A DNA stretch of 64,000 nucleotides from positions 620,001 to 684,000 of the forward strand of contig NZ_JACHLL010000001.1 of assembly GCF_014207935.1 (NCBI RefSeq), written 5' to 3'. Below, one piece after another: positions 1-8,543 of the stretch; the first letter of the stretch is position 1; each line of letters starts with the position of its first letter. A model generated the notes under the pieces. It saw only the letters and a program-made list of their open reading frames with translations. It was not told the DNA's origin and ran no database searches. This DNA comes from Pseudomonas fluvialis (GTDB lineage Bacteria > Pseudomonadota > Gammaproteobacteria > Pseudomonadales > Pseudomonadaceae). Position numbers and translations under genes: made by a program.

Positions 1-99
1 CGATTTCTTCTCGGCGGCCGGCTCAGCGGGGGCATTGCCCGCTACGGGGGGCTGGCCGGGTTGGGCCGGGGTCTTTTTATCGTCGTTGGAACCAAACAT
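1..99 (-). CDS. ftsY: Signal recognition particle receptor FtsY, N-terminal fragment
   Basis: Only the first 33 codons lie in the window; the gene runs off the left edge. The peptide opens MFGSNDDKK and continues into a stretch rich in Pro, Ala and Glu, which is the usual start of Pseudomonas FtsY. FtsY is the membrane-associated GTPase that docks ribosome-nascent-chain-SRP complexes at the Sec translocon. The catalytic NG domain is outside the window, so identity rests on the N-terminal match and on context: ftsY lies divergent from M16 peptidase genes and rsmD in pseudomonads, as here. Confidence 0.8.
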   Translation of the reverse strand, partial: MFGSNDDKKTPAQPGQPPVAGNAPAEPAAEKKS

Positions 100-248
100 G
101 GGTACAGGTATCTCAGGGGAGCGGCGCAGACTGGTTTTCAGGTCAACCACGGACCGGCGCGCCGCCCCGGAAAAGGATGGGGTATCCTAGCACCTCTTCG
201 CCTGCCGGCGGTACGCCGCGCGGGCCGTCCAGAAGGTCAGCATTCACC

Positions 249-1604
249 ATGACAATACGCGCCCGCCGCTCCCTCGGCCTGTTCCTGGCCTGCCTGTGCC
301 TGCCGCTGGCAGCCCCGGCCAAGGATGCCCAGCCGACTCACGAATTTCGTCTGGCCAACGGCCTGAAGATCATCGTCCGCGAAGACCACCGCGCGCCGGT
401 GGTGGTCTCCCAGCTCTGGTACAAGGTCGGCTCCAGCTATGAAACCGCTGGCCAGACCGGCCTGTCCCACGCCCTCGAACACATGATGTTCAAGGGCAGC
501 CGCAAACTCGGCCCGGGCGAATCCTCGCGCATCCTGCGCGAGCTGGGCGCCGAGGAAAATGCCTTCACCAGCGACGACTACACCGCCTACTACCAGGTGC
601 TGGCCAGCGACCGCCTGGCCGTAGCCCTGGAGCTGGAAGCCGACCGCCTGGCCAGCCTCAAGCTGCCGGCCGACGAATTCGCCCGCGAGATCGAGGTCAT
701 CAAGGAAGAGCGCCGCCTGCGCACCGACGACAAGCCATCCTCTCTGGCCTATGAACGCTTCAAGGCCATGGCCTACCCTGCCAGCGGCTACCGCAACCCG
801 ACCATTGGCTGGATGGCCGACCTCAAGCGCATGAACGTCGATGACCTGCGCGCCTGGTACCGCACCTGGTACGTGCCGAACAATGCCACCCTGGTGGTGG
901 TCGGCGATGTCCAGCCCGAGCAGGTCAAGGCTCTGGCCGAGCGCTATTTCGGCAGCATTCCGGCCCGTCCCGTGCCGACGGCCAAGGCACCGCTGGAGCT
1001 GGCCGAGCCGGGTGAGCGGCGCACCACGCTGTACCTCAAGACCCAGCTGCCCAGCCTGCTCTACGGCTTCAACGCTCCCAGCCTCGGCAGCGCCAAGGAC
1101 GCCAAGCCGGTACACGCCCTGCGCCTGATCTCGGCCCTGCTCGACGGCGGCGACAGCGCCCGCCTGCCGGCTCGACTGGAGCGCGGCGAGGAACTGGTGT
1201 CCGGCGCCTCGACCTGGTACGACGCCCATGCCCGTGGCGACAGCCTGTTCGTCATTTCTGCCACACCCAACGTGCAGACCGGCAAGACCCTGCAGCAGGT
1301 GGAAGATGGCCTGTGGCGCCAGCTCAAGGACCTGCAGGACAACCCGCCGTCGGCCGAAGAACTGGCCCGCGTCCGCGCTCAGGTCATTGCCGGCCTGGTC
1401 TACGAGCGCGACTCGATCACCAGCCAGGCCACCAGCATCGGCGAGCTGGAAACCGTCGGCCTGTCCTGGCGCCTGCTTGATCAGGACCTGGCTGCCCTGG
1501 AAAGCATCACCCCGGCCGACATCCAGGCCGCCGCCCGCACCTACTTCACCCGCACGCGCCTGACCGTCGCGCACATCCTGCCGGAGGCCACCGCCCATGA
1601 GTGA
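249..1604 (+). CDS. M16 family zinc metallopeptidase, catalytic-type subunit
   Basis: This 451-residue protein has a Sec signal-like N-terminus (hydrophobic run at about residues 9-22), so it should act in the periplasm. The inverted zinc motif HxxEH is present as H74-A-L-E77-H78, and a third ligand Glu is expected near residue 154 in the segment EVIKEE. This makes it a catalytically competent insulinase/pitrilysin-like peptidase of the small, two-subunit type. I chose the ATG at 249 because it gives a proper signal peptide; an in-frame ATG at 177 would add an unlikely hydrophilic leader. Its stop overlaps the start of the next M16 gene by 8 bases, which indicates translational coupling and probably a heterodimer. 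The substrate is unknown. Confidence 0.9.
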   Translation: MTIRARRSLGLFLACLCLPLAAPAKDAQPTHEFRLANGLKIIVREDHRAPVVVSQLWYKVGSSYETAGQTGLSHALEHMMFKGSRKLGPGESSRILRELGAEENAFTSDDYTAYYQVLASDRLAVALELEADRLASLKLPADEFAREIEVIKEERRLRTDDKPSSLAYERFKAMAYPASGYRNPTIGWMADLKRMNVDDLRAWYRTWYVPNNATLVVVGDVQPEQVKALAERYFGSIPARPVPTAKAPLELAEPGERRTTLYLKTQLPSLLYGFNAPSLGSAKDAKPVHALRLISALLDGGDSARLPARLERGEELVSGASTWYDAHARGDSLFVISATPNVQTGKTLQQVEDGLWRQLKDLQDNPPSAEELARVRAQVIAGLVYERDSITSQATSIGELETVGLSWRLLDQDLAALESITPADIQAAARTYFTRTRLTVAHILPEATAHE

Positions 1605-3066
1605 CCGTCATTCCCTGCGCGACAGCCTGCTTGGCGTCGTCCTGCTGATAGGCATAGCCGCCCTGTTGGGCGCCGTGGTGCGCCAACCCGCCACCGAATC
1701 CCAGGGCCGCGCAGCTCTGGAGTCACTCAGCAGCCTCGACCAGCAGGCGCCGGCCCGCCGCGATCTGCAAATCCAGACCTGGCAGACCCCGGGCGGCGCC
1801 AAGGTGCTGTTCGTCGCCGCCCCCGAGTTGCCGATGTTCGACCTGCGCCTGACCTTCGCCGCCGGCAGCAGCCAGGATGGCGAGGCCGCCGGCCTGGCTC
1901 TGCTGACCAACGCCATGCTCAATGAAGGCGTGCCCGGCAAGGATGTCGGCGCCATCGCCGAAGGCTTCGAGGATCTCGGCGCCCAGTTCGGCAACGGCGC
2001 CTACCGCGACATGGCCATCGCCAGCCTGCGCAGCCTGAGCAAGCCCGAGCTGCGCCAGCCGGCGCTGCAGCTGTTCAATCAGGTGATCGGCCAGCCGACC
2101 TTCCCCGCCGACTCGCTGGCGCGGATCAAGAATCAGCTGCTGGCCAGCTTCGAGATGAACAAGCAGAACCCCGGCAAGCTGGCCAATCTCGAACTGATGC
2201 AGCGCCTGTATGGCAGCCACCCCTACGCCCATCCGAGCGAAGGCACCGCGCAGACGATCCCGGGCATCAACCGCGAACAGCTGATCGCCTTCCACCAGCG
2301 CGCCTACGCCGCCGGCAACGTGGTGATTGCCCTGGTCGGCGACCTCTCCCGCACCGAAGCCGAAACCATTGCCGCCGAGGTTTCCGCCGCCCTGCCCCAG
2401 GGCCAGGCGCTGGCCAAGATGGCGCAGCCGAGCGAGCCCAAGGCCGGCCCCAGCCACATCGATTTTCCGTCCAAGCAGACCCACATCCTGCTGGCGCAAC
2501 TTGGCATCGACCGCCGCGAAGCCGACTGGCCGGCGCTGTACCTGGGCAACCAGATCCTCGGCGGCGGCGGTTTCGGTACCCGTCTGATGGAAGAAGTGCG
2601 CGAGAAGCGCGGCCTCACCTACGGCATCTACTCCGGCTTCTCCGCCATGCAGGCGCGCGGGCCCTTCCTGATCAACGTGCAGACCCGCGCCGAACTGAGC
2701 GAAGGCACACTCAAGCTCGTGCAGGACATTCTGCGCGACTACCTGGCCAAGGGCCCGACCCAGGCAGAGCTGGACAACGCCAAGCGCGAAAGCGCCGGCA
2801 GCTTCCCGCTGTCCACCGCGAGCAATGCCGATATCGTCGGCCAGCTCGGCGCCATCGGTTTCTATGATCTGCCGCTGACCTACCTGGAAGACTTCATGAG
2901 CCAGGTGCAGGCGCTCAGCGCCGAAGAGGTACGTGCTGCCATGGCCAGGCACCTCAAGCCCGAGGGCATGCTGATCGTCACCGCCGGCCCGCAGGTGCCA
3001 CAGCAGCCGCTGCCACCGCCCACCGACAAGCCGGCAGCCCAGCCGACCGGCATTCCGGAGCACTGA
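1597..3066 (+). CDS. M16 family peptidase-like protein, non-catalytic partner
   Basis: The protein has 489 residues with one N-terminal hydrophobic segment at about residues 11-28, likely a membrane anchor or uncleaved signal. The M16 fold is recognisable, but the place where HxxEH should stand reads LLTNAML, so zinc binding is lost. The segment GTRLMEEVREKRGLTYG carries the Arg/Tyr pair typical of the non-catalytic half of heterodimeric M16 enzymes. Together with the upstream gene, whose end it overlaps, it probably forms an active/inactive pair that processes short peptides in the periplasm. The C-terminus is Pro- and Gln-rich. It is joined to rsmD by a one-base TGATG overlap. Confidence 0.88.
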   Translation: MSDRHSLRDSLLGVVLLIGIAALLGAVVRQPATESQGRAALESLSSLDQQAPARRDLQIQTWQTPGGAKVLFVAAPELPMFDLRLTFAAGSSQDGEAAGLALLTNAMLNEGVPGKDVGAIAEGFEDLGAQFGNGAYRDMAIASLRSLSKPELRQPALQLFNQVIGQPTFPADSLARIKNQLLASFEMNKQNPGKLANLELMQRLYGSHPYAHPSEGTAQTIPGINREQLIAFHQRAYAAGNVVIALVGDLSRTEAETIAAEVSAALPQGQALAKMAQPSEPKAGPSHIDFPSKQTHILLAQLGIDRREADWPALYLGNQILGGGGFGTRLMEEVREKRGLTYGIYSGFSAMQARGPFLINVQTRAELSEGTLKLVQDILRDYLAKGPTQAELDNAKRESAGSFPLSTASNADIVGQLGAIGFYDLPLTYLEDFMSQVQALSAEEVRAAMARHLKPEGMLIVTAGPQVPQQPLPPPTDKPAAQPTGIPEH

Positions 3067-3680
3067 TGCGCCAGTCCACACGCAAACCGGCCAGCAACCC
3101 GGCCAACAAGCCCCATGGCGGCCAGGGCCAGCTGCGCATCATCGGCGGTGAATGGCGCTCGCGTCGTTTCGCCTTCCCCGAAGGGCCGGGCCTGCGCCCG
3201 ACCCCGGACCGGGTGCGGGAAACCCTGTTCAACTGGCTCGCCCCCTATGTCGCCGGGGCGCGGATTCTGGAGTGTTTTGCTGGGAGCGGCGCGGTGTTCC
3301 TCGAAGCCCTGTCCCGCGGCGCCAGCGCCGGCCTGGCCATGGACCTCAATGGCGCGGCCGTGGCGGCGCTGCGCGGGCACCTGCAGACCCTGCAGTGCGA
3401 GCGCGGCCAGGTGCAGCAGCAGGACAGCCTGCGCTACCTGAGCGAGCAGAGCGCCACGCCCTTCGACTTGGTATTCCTCGACCCGCCGTTTCAACAGAAT
3501 CTGCTACAGCCGACCTGCGAGCTACTCGAACAGCGCGGCTGGCTGGCTGCGGGGGCCTGGATCTATACCGAAAGCGAGCACGCCCCTTCCAGCCTCGGCC
3601 TGCCGGGCAACTGGCGTCTGCACCGGGAGAAACACGCCGGCCAGGTGCACTACGCCCTTTGGCAGCGCGAGGCTCAGTAG
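3066..3680 (+). CDS. rsmD: 16S rRNA (guanine966-N2)-methyltransferase RsmD
   Basis: RsmD adds a methyl group from S-adenosylmethionine to N2 of G966 in 16S rRNA during 30S assembly. The 204-residue length is normal. It has the opening segment GQLRIIGGEWR, a SAM-binding loop in ARILECFAGSGA, and the catalytic DPPF motif at residues 139-142. The ATG overlaps the stop of the M16 gene, so all three genes downstream of the ftsY divergent region appear co-transcribed. Linkage of rsmD, M16 peptidases and ftsY is conserved in pseudomonads. Confidence 0.95.
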   Translation: MRQSTRKPASNPANKPHGGQGQLRIIGGEWRSRRFAFPEGPGLRPTPDRVRETLFNWLAPYVAGARILECFAGSGAVFLEALSRGASAGLAMDLNGAAVAALRGHLQTLQCERGQVQQQDSLRYLSEQSATPFDLVFLDPPFQQNLLQPTCELLEQRGWLAAGAWIYTESEHAPSSLGLPGNWRLHREKHAGQVHYALWQREAQ

Positions 3681-4078
3681 AAGGCCACCACCTCGCCTTC
3701 GCGGTCGAAGGCGAGGAACTGACCGATGCTGCCGCTCTCGATGGCCCCGACCATCATTTTCAGCGGCTGCTCGGCCTCGTCGCTGCTCGGCACCTGACCA
3801 CCGCGTCCGGACAGTCCGGCGGCGAACAGCAGGTCCCAGGCAATCCCGGTGCGCTCCGCCTCGGCCAGCAGGGCGGGGAAATCCGCCAGCTCCTGCGGCA
3901 GCTTGTCGACGCACAGAACCGGTTTCAGTGCCCCGCCCTCGCCATTGGCAAAACGCTGGGCCTCCTCGGGCGTGGCGTCCTTGGGCAATTCGGCGGCGGC
4001 AAACACCAACAGCAGGCGCTGTGGCTCTTCCTGGGCGCGAGCCGCGACAAGCAGATCGGCGAACTGGGTGATATTCAT
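3674..4078 (-). CDS. Conserved small protein of unknown function
   Basis: A 134-residue acidic, soluble protein starting MNITQFADLL. Similar proteins in Pseudomonas are sometimes labelled 'ribonucleotide reductase subunit alpha', but nothing here resembles a reductase: it is far too short and has no conserved Cys pair or radical-chain residues. I would treat that name as an annotation error. A good Shine-Dalgarno (AGGAG, about nine bases upstream on the minus strand) supports the start at 4078; an in-frame ATG at 4150 lacks this. Its 3' end overlaps the end of rsmD by 7 bases in convergent orientation. Position matches the small gene beside rsmD in P. aeruginosa as I recall it. Confidence 0.75.
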   Translation of the reverse strand: MNITQFADLLVAARAQEEPQRLLLVFAAAELPKDATPEEAQRFANGEGGALKPVLCVDKLPQELADFPALLAEAERTGIAWDLLFAAGLSGRGGQVPSSDEAEQPLKMMVGAIESGSIGQFLAFDREGEVVAFY

Positions 4079-4179
4079 GTTGCAGGGCTCCTGGAAACCG
4101 CACACTGGGGACACAGCTGGGTACTCTAGAATTTTTCCAGCCGCCTGCATCTATCTCCAAAGACATAGCCCGGCAGGGC

Positions 4180-5118
4180 TCAGCGCCGCATCAGCACCTG
4201 ACGGAAATAGTCGATGGTTTCTCCCAGCCCTTGCTCCAGCTCAACGCGAGGCTGCCAGCCCAGGCGCTCACGTGCCAGTGCGATATCGGGCTGGCGTTGG
4301 CGTGGGTCATCCTCGGGCAGGGGCCTGAACACCAGCTTCGAACGGGAGCCGCACAGACGCAGGATGATCTCGGCGATCTCAGCGATGCTGTACTCCGCAG
4401 GATTGCCCAAGTTAACCGGTCCAACGAAGTCAGCAGGACTATCCATCATCGCCACCACGCCCTCGACCAGATCGGATACGAAGCAGAATGAACGCGTCTG
4501 ACTGCCATCACCATACAGGGTGATATTTTCGCCTTGCAGTGCCTGGACCACGAAATTACTGATCACCCTACCATCATAAAGCTGCATTCCCGGACCGTAG
4601 GTATTGAAGATACGCACGACCTTAATGTCCAACGCATGCTGCCGGTAATAGTCGAAGAACAGCGTCTCGGCACAGCGTTTGCCCTCGTCGTAGCAGCTGC
4701 GGATGCCGATCGGATTGACCCGCCCCCAGTAGCTCTCCGGCTGCGGATGACACTCGGGGTCGCCATAAACCTCCGAGGTGGAGGCCTGCAGGATACGCGC
4801 GCCAGTCCGCTTGGCCAGGCCCAGCATGTTGATCGCCCCATGCACGCTGGTCTTGGTTGTTTGCACCGGGTCACGTTGATAGTGTATCGGCGAGGCCGGG
4901 CAAGCGAAGTTGAAGATACGGTCGACCTCTACGTAGAGCGGAAAGGTCACGTCGTGACGCATGACCTCAAAACGCGGATGCCCCAATACATCCTGAATGT
5001 TCGCTCGACTGCCGGTGTAATAGTTGTCCACCGCCAGTACTTCGTGGCCCTGCTCGAGCAGACGTCGGCACAAATGCGAGCCGATGAAGCCCGCCCCCCC
5101 AGTTACCAAAACACGCAT
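4180..5118 (-). CDS. UDP-glucuronate decarboxylase-type NAD-dependent epimerase/dehydratase
   Basis: A 312-residue extended short-chain dehydrogenase. The NAD-binding loop GGAGFIG is at residues 7-13, the catalytic Tyr143-xxx-Lys147 pair is in SCYDEGKR, and the sequences [10 protein letters not shown] and DGRVISNFV are typical of UDP-xylose synthases. The expected reaction is decarboxylation of UDP-glucuronate to UDP-xylose for glycan synthesis. It is divergent from a family 2 glycosyltransferase with almost no space between start codons, so the pair probably acts on one glycan. Codon use and base composition look less GC-rich than the flanking core genes, which suggests acquisition. A related C4-epimerase function cannot be excluded without a substrate test. 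Confidence 0.85.
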   Translation of the reverse strand: MRVLVTGGAGFIGSHLCRRLLEQGHEVLAVDNYYTGSRANIQDVLGHPRFEVMRHDVTFPLYVEVDRIFNFACPASPIHYQRDPVQTTKTSVHGAINMLGLAKRTGARILQASTSEVYGDPECHPQPESYWGRVNPIGIRSCYDEGKRCAETLFFDYYRQHALDIKVVRIFNTYGPGMQLYDGRVISNFVVQALQGENITLYGDGSQTRSFCFVSDLVEGVVAMMDSPADFVGPVNLGNPAEYSIAEIAEIILRLCGSRSKLVFRPLPEDDPRQRQPDIALARERLGWQPRVELEQGLGETIDYFRQVLMRR

Positions 5119-5134
5119 GGCAGCCCCTAAACAG

Positions 5135-6037
5135 ATGTTTTCAATTGCCTTCATCACCACATGCAAGGGACGCCTGCACCATATCGAGCAGACCCTACCA
5201 ACCTTGGTCGCCGAGGCTCCGGCGCAAATCATTCTGGTGGATTACGGCTGCCCGGACAACACGGCCGACTGGGTCGAGTTGCACTTCCCCCAGGTAGACG
5301 TAGTACGGGTCAAAGATGACTCCGGCTTCTGCCTGCCGCGAGCGCGCAACATGGGGGCTGCCATCGCAGATGCGACCTGGCTGTGCTTCATTGACGCAGA
5401 CATTGAAGCCACACCTGGTTGGCTGACTTGGATGACGGCCAACCTGGACACTGATCATTTCTACCTGGCCAGTCAGGATGATTGCCAGCGACGACCAGAA
5501 GTCGCCGGCACATTCCTCTGTACTCGCCAAGCTTTCGAAGCGATAGGAGGCTATGACGAAGCCTTTCGCGGCTGGGGCGGAGAAGACACGGATATCTATA
5601 CGCGGCTCGCCGAATTAGCCTACCTGAACTGCGCCAGCTATCCGCATGGGTACGTCAAGCCCATTACTCACGATGATGCTCAGCGCACGGCCTTTCATAC
5701 AATCAAAGACGTCCGCATCCAAAGCCAAATCAACAGGTGTTACATCAAGACCAAGCAGTACCTGCGTCGTCGGGGCATACCTGAGCTGTCACTTCACAGC
5801 CGCCAGCACCTTCTCACTCGCATCGGGAACGCGCTTTCACAAAACCGTAAACCACCCAAAACCTTCTCAATCCACCTCCGACCCGATGAGCTCACCAGAA
5901 CAAATGGCGAACCGCTGGGCTTTGTACTGGAGATCAGCAGACTCCGGTCGTTTGGCCTATTCGGGGCACGGAAGACAAGGATTCGCACCAGAGCAACTTC
6001 GCTAATGGACAGGCTGCTGCGACCTTTTGGCGTGTAG
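5135..6037 (+). CDS. Family 2 glycosyltransferase
   Basis: About 300 residues with a GT-A fold: the nucleotide-binding Asp in ILVDYG (D36), the metal-binding DAD motif at 87-89, and the acidic base pair E150-D151 in GWGGED. The [10 protein letters not shown] segment resembles the GT27/galactosyltransferase-like C-terminal domain. There are no membrane segments, so it is probably a cytoplasmic enzyme that adds one sugar. The start is uncertain: ATG 5135 is used here, but ATG 5117 is also in frame and would overlap the start codon of the divergent epimerase gene within one CATG. Codon use is rich in A/T-ending codons, unlike neighbouring core genes, which points to horizontal transfer. The acceptor is unknown. 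Confidence 0.82.
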   Translation: MFSIAFITTCKGRLHHIEQTLPTLVAEAPAQIILVDYGCPDNTADWVELHFPQVDVVRVKDDSGFCLPRARNMGAAIADATWLCFIDADIEATPGWLTWMTANLDTDHFYLASQDDCQRRPEVAGTFLCTRQAFEAIGGYDEAFRGWGGEDTDIYTRLAELAYLNCASYPHGYVKPITHDDAQRTAFHTIKDVRIQSQINRCYIKTKQYLRRRGIPELSLHSRQHLLTRIGNALSQNRKPPKTFSIHLRPDELTRTNGEPLGFVLEISRLRSFGLFGARKTRIRTRATSLMDRLLRPFGV

Positions 6038-6506
6038 AAATGACGATCAAGGCCGTCAGCCCTGATCCCACTTCGCCGATCATTACTCACCGGCGGCTGT
6101 GGAGGCCATTGGCCGCCCTAGGATAACCAGCAACTGCTGACCAACGATGACGACGCACACAACACGCGATCCGCGCCATCACCGAAGCAAGCAATACCCG
6201 CCAGACTTTATTGCCGACAGGAACCTCGGCCAGCAGAACCTGTATCGAGGACACCTACCAACTGATCATGAATATCGGTGCAAATAATTTCCGCGTCAGA
6301 ACATCAAGGCATCATGCGGTGCATGGAAACCAAGAGACTGGACTGATTTTCCATGAACGCTCGCCAACCGGCTCGGCCATCGTTTGACTGCAGACGAGAA
6401 CAGTAGGCACCAGTACGCAGGCTATATGTGTAACAAACATCGCTGGACAGCCCAGCAGGACATCCAGCACAAGCTTTAACACGTGATTTATTCGACCGTG
6501 ACTGAA
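6038..6506. other. Low-GC intergenic stretch without a recognisable gene
   Basis: This stretch of about 470 bases is visibly richer in A and T than the surrounding core genes. I find no open reading frame with protein-family features on either strand, no clear terminator behind the glycosyltransferase gene, no tRNA-like fold and no complete insertion sequence. It may be decayed coding sequence left by the insertion of the sugar genes, plus the promoter of the hydrolase gene downstream. Confidence 0.6.
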
Positions 6507-7544
6507 ATGCTCACAACCTTCTATCCCGCCTGGTGGCTACCCGGCCCGCACCTGCAGACCCTCTGGGCCTCCTTCTTTCGCAAGACGCCGCAACTAGAGC
6601 GCCGGCGCGAGCGACTGTGGCTGGCCGATGGCGATTTCATCGACCTCGACTGGTACGGCCCGCACGAGGCCGAAGCGCCGCTGGTGCTGGTGGCGCACGG
6701 CCTGACCGGCTCCTCCGACTCGCACTATGTGCTCGGCCTGCAGCAACAACTGGCCGCCCAGGGCTGGGCCAGTGTGGCGCTGAACTGGCGCGGCTGCTCG
6801 GGCGAGTCCAACCTGCTACCGCGTGGCTACCACTCGGGCGTCAGCGAAGACCTGGCGGCAGTGATCGCCCACCTGCAGGCCTGCCGGCCACAGGCGCCTT
6901 TGTACGCGGTGGGCTATTCGCTGGGCGGCAACGTGCTGCTCAAGTACCTGGGCGAGACGGGCGAGCACTCCGGCCTGGAGGCCGCCGTGGCGGTGTCGGT
7001 GCCGTTCCGCCTGGATCACTGCGCCGACCGCATCGGCATCGGTTTTTCGCGGGTATACCAGGCGCACTTCATGCAGGAGCTCAAGGCCTACGTGGCCGAC
7101 AAGCGCGCCCGTTTCGCCGAGCGAGGCCTGGCCCAGCACCTGGCGACCCTGGAGGGCCTGGGCCCGCTGGACGATATGCGCACCTTCTGGGACTTCGACG
7201 GCCGCGTCACCGCACCGCTGCACGGTTTCCATGATGCCGACGACTACTACCGGCGCGCCTCCAGCCGCTATTACCTGGGCGCCATCCGCACGCCGACACT
7301 GCTGATCCAGGCCGCAGACGATCCCTTCGTATTCCGCCACAGCGTGCCCGCGCCCGGCGAGTTGGCCCCCTGCACGACGCTGGAGCTGCATAAACAAGGC
7401 GGGCATGTCGGATTTATCGACGGCAGCCTGCGCCAGCCTGGCTTCTACCTGGAGCGGCGCATCCCGCAGTGGCTGGCCAGTCAGTCATCCAGCCCGATGA
7501 AGCGCGACCAGTCGTGCGGGAAGCGCACCTTCAGCGGCAGCTGA
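6507..7544 (+). CDS. YheT-type alpha/beta hydrolase
   Basis: A 345-residue alpha/beta hydrolase of the YheT/ABHD1-3 family. It has the opening WWLPGPHLQTLW, the oxyanion segment HGLTGSSDSHY, the nucleophile Ser138 in GYSLGGN, and a late His in GGHVGF. The physiological substrate is unsettled; the family has esterase activity on lipids or short acyl esters. I used ATG 6507; GTG 6483 is in frame but less likely. The family normally ends near the segment IPQWLA, whereas here about 20 extra residues follow and the reading frame runs 64 bases into the convergent HlyD-type gene, as if the native stop was lost at an insertion junction. Confidence 0.85.
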   Translation: MLTTFYPAWWLPGPHLQTLWASFFRKTPQLERRRERLWLADGDFIDLDWYGPHEAEAPLVLVAHGLTGSSDSHYVLGLQQQLAAQGWASVALNWRGCSGESNLLPRGYHSGVSEDLAAVIAHLQACRPQAPLYAVGYSLGGNVLLKYLGETGEHSGLEAAVAVSVPFRLDHCADRIGIGFSRVYQAHFMQELKAYVADKRARFAERGLAQHLATLEGLGPLDDMRTFWDFDGRVTAPLHGFHDADDYYRRASSRYYLGAIRTPTLLIQAADDPFVFRHSVPAPGELAPCTTLELHKQGGHVGFIDGSLRQPGFYLERRIPQWLASQSSSPMKRDQSCGKRTFSGS

Positions 7545-8515
7545 TCGACGCGCCACAGCGGCGGCAACGGCTGCTCGAACTCGGCCGGCACCAGCAACCC
7601 CATCTGGCTGACGGTAAAGGGCTTCTGCATGCCTGCCGGCAGGCGCCGCGCGCTGTCGGCCGCCTGCAGGACACGAGCAGAACGCCAGCTGCCATCCGGC
7701 ATACGCACCTCCAGAGGGTGGCCGGGTTCGGCATACGCGGCGAAACGCGGCTCCAGATAGATCAGCAGCAGCGGCTCGGCAGAACGCTCCAGACGCAGCA
7801 ACAGGGTGCCTGGACCAACATTTTCGCCGGCACTGACCAGCACCTCGGCGACGCGTCCCTCTTCACTGGCGGTGAACTGCAACCCGTCCAGGCGTGACTG
7901 CAGCCACTGCCGCTCGCGATCCTCACGCAACAACTGCAGCGGATCACCCTCGGCCTGACTGCGCTGGGCACGCAGGCGCGCCTGCAGATCAAGCAGAACC
8001 TGCTGCTGGGTATTCAATTCGGCCTGAGCGCTGAGCAGTTCGCCACGGGTGGCCGCGCCCTGGGCCAGCAGCGCCTGAACCTGGCTGACCCGCTGGCGGG
8101 CCAGCTCGATGGCGCGCTGCTGCAGCTGAATCGCCTGACTCGACGGCGAGCCGGCAACCGGCGCTTCACCGGGCTGCAACTGCTGGATACGCAGGCGCCA
8201 CTCGGGGTTATCCAGACTCAGCAAACGTTGGCCCGGCTGCACATGATCGCCCGCCTTGACCAACAGCTCGGCCACCGTACCGGCCTCGCGGGCACGCAGC
8301 TCGACCACCGGCATCTGGATCTGCGCGGGCGCCTCGACCCGCAGGTAGCCAACCCCCAGGCGACCAAAGAACCACAGCAGCGGGCTGCTGATCAGCAGCA
8401 GGATCAGGTACCAGCGCAGACGGAAGGCCACGCGCTTGCCGGGCGCATAGAGCACCTTGAGACCACCGTCCTGGGTGGGGTTGCGTTCCTTGTCACTGTT
8501 AAAGCGAATCTTCAT
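7481..8515 (-). CDS. HlyD-type periplasmic adaptor of a predicted polysaccharide export system
   Basis: The protein has 344 residues: a short basic cytoplasmic tail of about 30 residues, one membrane span (about 32-52), then a periplasmic region. Residues about 65-105 and 205-260 look like the two halves of a lipoyl/barrel-sandwich domain (AREAGTVAELLVKAGDHVQPGQ and SEEGRVAEVLVSAGENV, respectively), separated by a Gln/Leu/Ala-rich coiled-coil hairpin. This is the plan of membrane fusion proteins and of the periplasmic part of Alg44, but there is no PilZ domain. It is the last gene of a four-gene minus-strand operon, 28 bases after the outer-membrane gene. The role is inferred: bridging the inner-membrane synthase and the TolC-like channel. 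Confidence 0.85.
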   Translation of the reverse strand: MKIRFNSDKERNPTQDGGLKVLYAPGKRVAFRLRWYLILLLISSPLLWFFGRLGVGYLRVEAPAQIQMPVVELRAREAGTVAELLVKAGDHVQPGQRLLSLDNPEWRLRIQQLQPGEAPVAGSPSSQAIQLQQRAIELARQRVSQVQALLAQGAATRGELLSAQAELNTQQQVLLDLQARLRAQRSQAEGDPLQLLREDRERQWLQSRLDGLQFTASEEGRVAEVLVSAGENVGPGTLLLRLERSAEPLLLIYLEPRFAAYAEPGHPLEVRMPDGSWRSARVLQAADSARRLPAGMQKPFTVSQMGLLVPAEFEQPLPPLWRVDQLPLKVRFPHDWSRFIGLDD

Positions 8516-8543
8516 CGAAAGTCTCGGAGTCTGTTGCCGTTTC

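Noticed and set aside
3674..4078. Ribonucleotide reductase subunit
   Set aside because: The name circulates for similar proteins, but the sequence is too short and lacks all reductase motifs.
7481..8515. Drug efflux or type I secretion reading of the HlyD/TolC genes
   Set aside because: No RND pump or ABC exporter gene is present; the inner-membrane partner in the operon is a processive-type glycosyltransferase, so glycan export is the better reading.
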